Shown here: piece by piece, positions 14,003 through 19,605 of the stretch
Position numbering within the stretch: the first letter of the stretch is position 1
Layout: every line of letters starts with the position of its first letter
NCBI GenBank assembly: GCA_015662815.1
Contig: DQTK01000090.1
Location: forward strand, 1-19,605
Source: Aquifex aeolicus
Lineage (GTDB): Bacteria; Aquificota; Aquificia; Aquificales; Aquificaceae
Length of the DNA stretch: 19,605 nucleotides
Direction of reading: 5' to 3'
Program-made: the position numbers and the translations under genes
Notes under the pieces: model-generated
What the model saw: the letters and a program-made list of their open reading frames with translations, nothing else
What the model was told of the DNA's origin: nothing
Databases searched by the model: none

Positions 14003-14014
14003 CTTTCTAAATGT

Positions 14015-14020
14015 TAAAAT
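14015..14020 (+). promoter_or_regulatory. -10-like box 7 nt before the AEC transporter ATG
   Basis: TAAAAT sits 7 nt before ATG 14028 with no Shine-Dalgarno sequence between. It is the fourth example in the window of this start layout and could give a leaderless transporter mRNA independent of the upstream structured leader. Confidence 0.3.
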
Positions 14021-14027
14021 CCCTTAG

Positions 14028-14906
14028 ATGATGTTATTCGATAAAGTTCTATTCATAATCCTTGTTATATTTTTCGCTTATAGTTTGAAGAAAATAAACA
14101 TTTTTAAAGAGAATGATGTAATTATTTTTATAAATTTTGTAATTTATTTCGCATTACCTTTATCAATTCTAAAGAATTTAAGGTTTATAAACATAAATAA
14201 AGATGTATTAATTCTTCCATTAATAGCGTGGATTTCTATACTAATTTCTATATTTATTGCATATATTGTCGGGAAACTCTTGAAATTAAAAATAGAGACT
14301 CTTAAATCTTTTATTTTGATCTCCTCTTTCGGAAATACCGCTTTTATGGGATACCCTTTTGTTTTCGCTCTTGAAGGGAAGGAAGCTCTAACTTATGCGA
14401 TAATCTACGACCAGCTAGGTTCCTTTCTTCTTGTTATAACCCTCGGACTACTCATAGCCGTAGGAAGAATTGCCATAAAGGAATTATTAACTTTTCCTCC
14501 TTTTATTGCCCTCATACTCTCTTTCCTCTTTCATAACGTACATTTCCCGAGTTTCTTGGAGTATTTTCTCGAAATAGTGTCTTCTTCCCTTATTCCCGTC
14601 ATACTGTTTTCTTTAGGCTTAAGATTGGAATTTAAAGATTTCAACTACGACAAGAAAGTTCTCTTTTTAGCACTTTTTATAAAGATGATAGTTGTACCTT
14701 CAATGCTTCTGTTTTTACTAAAATCTATGGGTCTTAATTCTTTACCCTATAAGGTAGCCTTATTAGAAACAGCTATGCCCCCTATGGTTTTTGCCGGTGT
14801 TCTCACTTTAAAATACCAGCTTGATTATAAATTGGCTTTTTCAGCTATTACCTTAGGGATAGTTATTAGCTTATTTACAGTTCCGCTTTTTGGAAACTTA
14901 CTTTGA
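14028..14906 (+). CDS. AEC (auxin efflux carrier) family transporter
   Basis: This 292-residue inner-membrane protein has about ten hydrophobic segments in two halves separated by a charged stretch near residues 205-212. Family marks include IFINFVIYFALPLSILKNL in the first helices, SSFGNTAFMGYPFVFALEG with the conserved N-x-x-F-x-G-x-P (about 100-118), and near the C-terminus LETAMPPMVFAGVLTLKY with the conserved A-M-P. AEC members export or exchange organic acids such as malate, and some carry auxin in plants; the substrate here cannot be read from sequence. ATG 14028 (or the next ATG at 14031) lacks a Shine-Dalgarno sequence. The gene overlaps the convergent DNA ligase gene by 32 nt. Bacterial AEC proteins run 300-320 residues, so it is slightly short. 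Confidence 0.88.
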   Translation: MMLFDKVLFIILVIFFAYSLKKINIFKENDVIIFINFVIYFALPLSILKNLRFININKDVLILPLIAWISILISIFIAYIVGKLLKLKIETLKSFILISSFGNTAFMGYPFVFALEGKEALTYAIIYDQLGSFLLVITLGLLIAVGRIAIKELLTFPPFIALILSFLFHNVHFPSFLEYFLEIVSSSLIPVILFSLGLRLEFKDFNYDKKVLFLALFIKMIVVPSMLLFLLKSMGLNSLPYKVALLETAMPPMVFAGVLTLKYQLDYKLAFSAITLGIVISLFTVPLFGNLL

Positions 14907-16644
14907 TTTTTCTCTGCATTTTATACATTTCTATAATTTCCTGCTCTGTTGTAGCGTCTTCCGGCTTTTTATCTAGTCTATACCTTCCCGTAAACCTGGG
15001 AAATCTTAGACCTATACCTCTGCTTGAAGCTACTTTTCCCCATCCGCAGGTATGCACAGGGCTAAGTGTAAGCTCTGCACCTGTTATCTCCAAAACCAAA
15101 AAAGGTTCGAACCATATATCCGCTGAAAGTATGGAATCAATCCTGGGATGTTTATGGTTTAATTTTCTGGGCATTAACATTTCTTCGAGTTTTTTGAAGT
15201 CATCTTCGGTAAAGCCCGTACCTACTTTAGTAACGGTTTTAAATGTATCCGTATCGGGGTCATAACAGGCCATGAGCAGTGAACCAAAGGTTCCTCTTCT
15301 TTGTCCTTTTCCCCAAAATCCTCCTATTACCGCGAGGTCTAATGTATCAGCCAGAACAGATTTGTAATCCCTTTTGTATTTAATCCAGAGAAATCCCCTC
15401 TTTCCTGCCTGGTATACGGATTCCGAAGAGAGGGATTTACAAACAAGTCCCTCGCAACTTTCTTCAATAGCTTGATAAAAAAAGCTTTCCATATCTTCGA
15501 CTTTATCAATAACCCTTTGAGGAACAAGGTCAACTCGCTCAGTTCTTTTTACAACCCTTTCAAGAATTTTTCTCCTTTCTGGATAAGGTTTAAGTGTTAA
15601 GTCTTCACCATCAAGGTAGAGAATATCAAAAATAAAGCCCGCAACGGGATATTTGAGTATATGATATCTGGTAACATATTTCACCTTACGATGCATGAGT
15701 TCTTGAAAGGGCTTAACTTCTCCACTCGAAGGGTCTATAACGACCGCTTCGAGCTCGATTATAAAATCGTGGTCAATTGCTTCCTTTAAAAACTCTATAA
15801 GGTCAGGATACTGATGGGTTATGTTTTCTAACCTTCTTGAAAATAGGTAAAATTCATCTCCTTTTCTATGAACCTGTACCCTTTCTCCATCGTATTTATA
15901 TTCGGCTCCGCATCTTCCACCTAGTTTGCGAAGAATTAAAACAGGACTTCCCATTCTCTCTGCAAGCATAGGTCTTATAGGCCTTCCCACTTCTATCTTT
16001 ATACCCTTTACCCCTTCAAGACCTTTGCCGGCGAAAACTCTTGCTACATAACCTATGTCTGAACAAAGGTTATAGGCCCTTTCTAAGATATCCCTATTTG
16101 TAGAGCTTCCGGTAAAGGCTATCGCAAGAGCCTCAAGGATTGTATTTTCTCCTATACCTAACCTTAACCGTTCCGTAATAGTTCTTAAGAGGTATTTAAC
16201 CTCTTGGGCTCTGGCTTTCCTGAGAAGAGATGTAAAAATCCTTATTTTTTTCTCTTGAGAGCCTATACCTACGGCTTTAGCTATATTGAGAAATCCTTCG
16301 TAAACTTCTTCAACTGTAAGATACCCTTCGGGTTTAAAGTTTAAGGATTCATATAAAAGCCTTCCTGCTTCTCCTAAATCTCCTACTTCCTTCACTTTTT
16401 TTTCAATTTCATGGGAGGGTATTTTGAGAATACGTGAGAGAGACCTGATTGCCAGCTTTTCACCGAAGTTATACTCGAGACCTGTGTATTCCGGAGCTAT
16501 TTTTCCCGTTGATAGATAAACTACTTTATCTACAATCTCCTTAGGAGTTTGTCTAAAGAGCTGTACAAGGGAATTTATCATTTCCGTGCGACGAGAAGTT
16601 TTCTCTATCCGACTGTAAAATTGTGTGAGAATCTGGTATTCCAT
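14875..16644 (-). CDS. lig: ATP-dependent DNA ligase
   Basis: It seals nicks by adenylating itself with ATP, passing AMP to the 5' phosphate and joining the ends. The 589 residues have the three-part layout of archaeal and eukaryotic replicative ligases. The first is an N-terminal DNA-binding helical domain (about 1-215). The second is the nucleotidyltransferase domain with motif I EYKYDGERVQVH (K250 is the AMP-linked lysine), IIELEAVVID and EGLVCKSL, then FLWIKYKRDY. The third is an OB-fold domain with KVGTGFTEDDF and GLRFPRFTGRYR. Bacterial ATP ligases of the Ku-LigD type are usually shorter or fused; this one is the archaeal type known in Aquifex. The ATG overlaps the leuD stop (TAATG), so translation is coupled. 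The 3' end overlaps the AEC gene by 32 nt. Confidence 0.96.
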   Translation of the reverse strand: MEYQILTQFYSRIEKTSRRTEMINSLVQLFRQTPKEIVDKVVYLSTGKIAPEYTGLEYNFGEKLAIRSLSRILKIPSHEIEKKVKEVGDLGEAGRLLYESLNFKPEGYLTVEEVYEGFLNIAKAVGIGSQEKKIRIFTSLLRKARAQEVKYLLRTITERLRLGIGENTILEALAIAFTGSSTNRDILERAYNLCSDIGYVARVFAGKGLEGVKGIKIEVGRPIRPMLAERMGSPVLILRKLGGRCGAEYKYDGERVQVHRKGDEFYLFSRRLENITHQYPDLIEFLKEAIDHDFIIELEAVVIDPSSGEVKPFQELMHRKVKYVTRYHILKYPVAGFIFDILYLDGEDLTLKPYPERRKILERVVKRTERVDLVPQRVIDKVEDMESFFYQAIEESCEGLVCKSLSSESVYQAGKRGFLWIKYKRDYKSVLADTLDLAVIGGFWGKGQRRGTFGSLLMACYDPDTDTFKTVTKVGTGFTEDDFKKLEEMLMPRKLNHKHPRIDSILSADIWFEPFLVLEITGAELTLSPVHTCGWGKVASSRGIGLRFPRFTGRYRLDKKPEDATTEQEIIEMYKMQRKIKVSFQKAEL

Positions 16645-17150
16645 TACTTTTTGGCGAGTTTTTCCTTAGCGTAGGCCATAAGACCCCCGGCTTTTAATAT
16701 ATCCTGAAGCTCCTTAGGGAATTTGGTAGCTTCGTACTCTTTGCCTGTCCTTAAATTTTTAATAATTCCCTTTTCAAGGTCAACCTCTATTTCATCTCCG
16801 TGCTCTATTTCATCAACCGCAAGAGGAGCTTCTACTATCGGTAATCCTATATTTATAGCGTTCCTGAAGAAAATTCTTGCAAAGGATTTAGCGATAACCA
16901 CGGGCACTCCCGCATACTTTATAGCTATGGGAGCGTGTTCTCTGGAAGAACCTGAACCGAAATTCTTTCCTGCGACTATTATATCTCCTTCCTTATGTTC
17001 CTGAGCAAAGTTAGGGTGTTGACTGTCTTCCATAACGTGCTTTGCAAGTTCATAAGGGTCGGAGGTATTTAAATACCTCGCAGGTATGATTTGGTCTGTA
17101 TCTACATTATCTCCAAATTTCCAAACTCTACCTTTAAATCTCATCTGCAT
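16644..17150 (-). CDS. leuD: 3-isopropylmalate dehydratase small subunit, archaeal type
   Basis: With the large subunit LeuC it isomerises 2- to 3-isopropylmalate in leucine synthesis; this chain is the swivel domain. The 168 residues include FGDNVDTDQIIPARYLNT, GKNFGSGSSREHAPIAIKYAG (the swivel catalytic-serine loop), and IAKSFARIFFRNAINIGLP. The short length and sequence match the archaeal class, distinct from the about 200-residue enterobacterial LeuD. The YLNT loop lies at the position that selects the substrate in LeuD/HacB proteins, so homoaconitase or another 2-hydroxyacid use cannot be excluded. LeuC is not in the window. ATG 17150 has no Shine-Dalgarno sequence but a -10-like box 8 nt before it; an alternative ATG lies two codons in. 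lig follows with overlapping stop and start. Confidence 0.93.
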   Translation of the reverse strand: MQMRFKGRVWKFGDNVDTDQIIPARYLNTSDPYELAKHVMEDSQHPNFAQEHKEGDIIVAGKNFGSGSSREHAPIAIKYAGVPVVIAKSFARIFFRNAINIGLPIVEAPLAVDEIEHGDEIEVDLEKGIIKNLRTGKEYEATKFPKELQDILKAGGLMAYAKEKLAKK

Positions 17151-17158
17151 AATATTTA

Positions 17159-17164
17159 ATATTA
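17159..17164 (-). promoter_or_regulatory. -10-like box 8 nt before the leuD ATG
   Basis: Read on the minus strand, TAATAT is followed by 8 nt and the leuD ATG; a weak -35 TTAAAT lies 17 nt further upstream. No Shine-Dalgarno sequence precedes leuD. The 52-bp gap to divergent mqnC must hold both promoters. Confidence 0.35.
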
Positions 17165-17202
17165 CGGGATTTTTTTATTTTATTTAACCCGGAGGTGAAT
17201 TA

Positions 17203-18288
17203 ATGAAAACTTTACCTATAGATAATATAAAGGATAAAGTAATAAATGGAGAAAGAATATATCCTGAGGAAGCTCTTCACCTTTGGGAGAATGTAGATTT
17301 TGTTACTCTGGGGAATCTCGCCAATTTTGTAAGAAAAAAATTCCACCCGGAAGATATAGTTACCTTTGTTGTGGACAGAAACGTAAACTATACAAACGTA
17401 TGTATAGCAGGATGTAAATTTTGTGCCTTTTACAGGAGAAAGTCCGATAATGATGCCTACCTTTTAGATATTCAGACAATACTCGATAGGGTAAGGGAAC
17501 TTGTTGAATGGGGCGGTACGACATTACTCATGCAGGGTGGGATAAACCCGGATTTACCGTTGGAGTTTTACGAGGATATGATTTCCCAAATAAGAAAACA
17601 CTTCCCTCAAGTGCAGATACACTGTTTTTCGGCGCCGGAAATTGTTTACATTTCCAAAAAGGAAAAAATTTCGGTGGAGGAGGTTTTAAGGAGACTTAAG
17701 AAAGCCGGGCTTATGTCCATACCCGGTGGTGGTGCAGAAATTCTGTCTCAAGAAGTAAGAGACATTATAAGTCCGGGTAAATGTACAGTAGAGGAGTGGG
17801 AAGAGGTTCACAGAACGGCACACAAACTCGGAATGACCACTACGGCAACTATGATGTTCGGGCATGTAGAAACCATTGAGCACATAATAGAGCATTTAGA
17901 AAGGGTAAGAAAGATACAAGATGAAACGGGAGGTTTTACCGCTTTTATCCCTTGGACATTTAAGAAGGGTAATACCCAGTTAGATTATGTAGAAGAAGCA
18001 TCAACAACCTACTATCTAAAGGTTTTGGCTCTTTCGAGGATATACCTTGATAACTTCAAAAATATACAATCTTCTCACGTTACCCAAACCATGCAGATAG
18101 GACTCGTTGGACTGCATTTTGGTGCAAACGACTTAGGAAGTGTTATGATAGAGGAGAATGTAATATCCTCAACCAACTTTAAAGTGAGGATTCCGAAAGT
18201 AGACGATATGGTAAGAGCTATAAAATCCGCAGGCTTCATTCCGGCTCAAAGGGATACTTACTACAATATAATCAGGATATTTAATTAA
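17203..18288 (+). CDS. mqnC: Cyclic dehypoxanthine futalosine synthase (MqnC)
   Basis: MqnC is a radical-SAM enzyme of the futalosine menaquinone pathway that cyclises dehypoxanthine futalosine. The 361 residues match the family. The [4Fe-4S] motif is CIAGCKFC (C67, C71, C74) within NYTNVCIAGCKFCAFYR. Next come LMQGGINPDLPLEFYED, IPGGGAEILS and MFGHVET, then FTAFIPWTFKKGNTQ and LGSVMIEENVISS, which separate MqnC from the related MqnE. GGAGGTGA precedes ATG 17203. It diverges from leuD across 52 bp and meets ribD tail to tail with a 4-nt overlap. It implies menaquinone-type respiration fed by the futalosine route. Other mqn genes are not in the window. Confidence 0.93.
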   Translation: MKTLPIDNIKDKVINGERIYPEEALHLWENVDFVTLGNLANFVRKKFHPEDIVTFVVDRNVNYTNVCIAGCKFCAFYRRKSDNDAYLLDIQTILDRVRELVEWGGTTLLMQGGINPDLPLEFYEDMISQIRKHFPQVQIHCFSAPEIVYISKKEKISVEEVLRRLKKAGLMSIPGGGAEILSQEVRDIISPGKCTVEEWEEVHRTAHKLGMTTTATMMFGHVETIEHIIEHLERVRKIQDETGGFTAFIPWTFKKGNTQLDYVEEASTTYYLKVLALSRIYLDNFKNIQSSHVTQTMQIGLVGLHFGANDLGSVMIEENVISSTNFKVRIPKVDDMVRAIKSAGFIPAQRDTYYNIIRIFN

Positions 18289-19352
18289 GGCTTATACACA
18301 AGTAATATATCGTCCCCTATTCTTTTAATTTCTACCAATTTCATCGCCTTTAGCTCTTCCGCTTTTTTTATTCCAAAGTCTTCAAAACTTTTTCCATCAC
18401 CCATGAGTTTGGGAGCTACGAAAACACAGACCCTGTCGTAGAGTTTCTCCTTTATAAACTGCGAAAGAGTATAAGCACCTCCCTCAACCATAAGGTGCAT
18501 GATTTCTTTCTGAAAAAGGAAATTCATCAAATTTGGAAGTTCCAAATCCTTCAGTGTGAACACTTTTACTCCAAGTTTTTCCAAAAGTTCCTTCTTTTTT
18601 CCTTCCCTTAAGGTTATTACCCAGGTCTCAGCGGATTTGTCCGTGACAATCTTAGCATCGGTAGGGATTTCAAGCTGGGGGTCAATGACTATTCTTGTGG
18701 GCTGCTTTTCCGTAGGGATGTATCTTACGGTAAGCTGAGGGTTATCACGGAGAACTGTTTTTATACCTACTAGAATTGCTGTAGCCTCTCGCCTGAAGAT
18801 GTGAGCCAATTTTCTGCTTTCAAAGGAGGTAATCCATTTACTACTTCCATCGGAAGTTGCAAGCTTTCCATCAATAGTTTGTGCCCATTTAAGTGTAATG
18901 TACGGTCTCCGCTTTATTATATAAGTGAAAAAATCTTCGTTTAACTCTTTTGCTTCTTTTTCCAGAATTCCAACATCTACCCATATTCCGTGTTTCCTTA
19001 ACTTTTCCACACCTTTTCCCGCAACGAGAGGATTCGGGTCGAGTGTAGCGATTACAACCCTTGCTACTTTTTTTTCAATTATCAAGTCAGTACAAGGAGG
19101 AGTTCTACCGTAATGGGTACAGGGCTCTAAAGAAACGTAGAGTGTAGAACCGGATACATTACCACCTGCCCGGCTTAGAGCTATTACCTCTGCATGAGGG
19201 CTTCCTGCCTTTTCATGATACCCTATTCCAAGAATCCTTCCGTGTTTTACCACTACGGCACCTACGGTAGGATTGGGATGAGTGTATCCCTTTCTCTTTT
19301 TTGCAAGTTGAAGGGCTATCTTCATAAAATTCTCGTCGATTTCCCTAATCAT
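18285..19352 (-). CDS. ribD: Bifunctional riboflavin biosynthesis deaminase/reductase
   Basis: RibD deaminates the pyrimidine product of GTP cyclohydrolase II and then reduces its ribosyl group with NADPH, two early steps to riboflavin. The 355 residues contain the deaminase domain (about 1-145) with GSPHAEVIAL (zinc histidine and catalytic glutamate) and EPCTHYGRTPPC (zinc cysteines). The reductase domain follows (about 148-355) with PYITLKWAQTIDGKLAT, GIKTVLRDNPQLTVR and VEGGAYTLSQFI. Length fits the family. The ATG overlaps the ribF stop (ATGA), so the two are coupled. The 3' end overlaps mqnC by 4 nt. Confidence 0.96.
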   Translation of the reverse strand: MIREIDENFMKIALQLAKKRKGYTHPNPTVGAVVVKHGRILGIGYHEKAGSPHAEVIALSRAGGNVSGSTLYVSLEPCTHYGRTPPCTDLIIEKKVARVVIATLDPNPLVAGKGVEKLRKHGIWVDVGILEKEAKELNEDFFTYIIKRRPYITLKWAQTIDGKLATSDGSSKWITSFESRKLAHIFRREATAILVGIKTVLRDNPQLTVRYIPTEKQPTRIVIDPQLEIPTDAKIVTDKSAETWVITLREGKKKELLEKLGVKVFTLKDLELPNLMNFLFQKEIMHLMVEGGAYTLSQFIKEKLYDRVCVFVAPKLMGDGKSFEDFGIKKAEELKAMKLVEIKRIGDDILLVYKP

Positions 19353-19605
19353 CCCGCGACCCTTTTAGCCTCTTCTATATCCTTCCTAATTTGGGCTATT
19401 AATTCCTCAATAGAATTGAATTTTTTCTCTTCCCTGATAAATTTTAAGAACTCAACCTTTATTTTTTTCCCCCTCAGATTCCCTTTGAAATCTATTAGAT
19501 GAACCTCTAAGACTTTTCCCTTCTTTCCGAAAGTAGGTCTATATCCGTAATTGGCTACTCCCATATACTTATCGTCCACCTTTACCGCATAAACTCCTTC
19601 TTTGA
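19349..19605 (-). CDS. ribF: Bifunctional riboflavin kinase/FAD synthetase (C-terminal part)
   Basis: The gene runs off the right edge; about 85 residues of the C-terminal riboflavin kinase domain are visible and the FMN adenylyltransferase half lies outside. KEGVYAVKV, YMGVANYGYRPTFGK, EVHLIDFKGNLRGKKIKVEFLKFIRE and the end FNSIEELIAQIRKDIEEAK are family hallmarks. The kinase makes FMN from riboflavin. It overlaps ribD by ATGA, forming a ribF-ribD pair. The reading frame is open to the window edge; the GTG at 19579 is only an internal valine. Confidence 0.93.
   Translation of the reverse strand, partial: KEGVYAVKVDDKYMGVANYGYRPTFGKKGKVLEVHLIDFKGNLRGKKIKVEFLKFIREEKKFNSIEELIAQIRKDIEEAKRVAG

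Larger units (their letters stand above)
13894..14010 (+). ncRNA. Candidate structured C-rich small RNA or attenuating leader
   Basis: No gene covers this stretch, yet a strong promoter precedes it and a GC hairpin closes it. In order it holds GGGGAG (13910-13915), GGGAG starting an imperfect hairpin (13923-13952), the pyrimidine mirror repeat (13950-13970), a T6 run, and the hairpin at 13983-14002 followed by CTTTCT. The C-rich part can pair with the upstream GGGGAG or GGGAG, or with the GGGAGG arm of the terminal hairpin, so alternative folds are possible. Its CCUCC units are complementary to Shine-Dalgarno sequences. It may be a free small RNA, or a leader controlling the transporter gene. 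The family is unknown to me. Confidence 0.35.

Noticed and set aside
14903..15265. 120-codon plus-strand ORF opposite the ligase gene
   Set aside because: It is a shadow of the DNA ligase coding frame, with no ribosome site and serine-rich composition typical of antisense frames.
19349..19605. FMN riboswitch controlling the rib genes
   Set aside because: The region upstream of ribF is outside the window, and the ribF-ribD junction has no untranslated space.
1..19605. tRNA or rRNA genes
   Set aside because: No cloverleaf with CCA-type end or conserved rRNA stretch was recognised by eye; a covariance search would be decisive.

Overview
The window comes from a thermophilic bacterium of the Aquificales, close to Aquifex but probably not A. 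aeolicus VF5. The gene content fits: reductive-TCA enzymes, a cellular ATP-dependent DNA ligase, an archaeal-type LeuD, the futalosine menaquinone pathway and GcvH-like lipoyl proteins. The run glyQ-rnc-hemH next to a GcvH paralogue also fits. As I recall A. aeolicus RNase III, the protein here starts in the same way and has the same catalytic numbering, but differs at many other positions. Codons are A/T-rich and basic and acidic residues are abundant. Classical operons are scattered: glyQ without glyS, infC without rpmI-rplT, rpmA without rplU, and a fumarase alpha subunit without beta.

Positions 1-2976 are a plus-strand run: the 3' end of a GcvH-like lipoyl protein gene, a broken thioredoxin-fold gene overlapping it, then glyQ, rnc and hemH with overlapping ends. 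An AT-rich accessory insert follows (about 2977-4991). It holds an orphan csx1-like gene (CARF-type front half, HEPN R-x4-H motif near the C-terminus) and about 680 bp of non-coding or decayed DNA with short coding relics, an 11-bp inverted repeat and a copy of a dispersed repeat.

Positions 4992-13361 are one long plus-strand operon-like block with overlaps or gaps of at most 11 bp: aconitase, malate dehydrogenase, fumarase alpha, a previously easy-to-miss 35-residue membrane peptide, a DUF4149-like membrane protein, translation factor IF-3, a GATase-like protein of unknown function and glnE. Three consecutive TCA steps (citrate to isocitrate, malate/oxaloacetate, fumarate/malate) are thus joined to translation and nitrogen-control genes.

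From 13358 onward genes lie on both strands. rpmA (minus) meets glnE tail to tail. A 373-bp intergenic region holds the rpmA promoter, the second copy of the dispersed repeat, a near-consensus plus-strand promoter and a strikingly structured C-rich leader or small RNA. An AEC-family transporter (plus) then overlaps the 3' end of an ATP-dependent DNA ligase (minus), which is translationally coupled to leuD. mqnC (plus) diverges from leuD, and ribD and the 3' end of ribF (minus) close the window.

Three signals deserve most attention. (1) The structured C-rich locus at 13860-14027 has its own promoter, a perfect mirror repeat with very strong G-quadruplex potential, and a GC hairpin whose arm can pair elsewhere. 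(2) A recurring start arrangement, a -10-like hexamer 7-8 nt before the ATG with no Shine-Dalgarno sequence, suggests leaderless mRNAs. (3) The orphan csx1-like gene is surrounded by decayed DNA. No complete new multi-gene system is evident.
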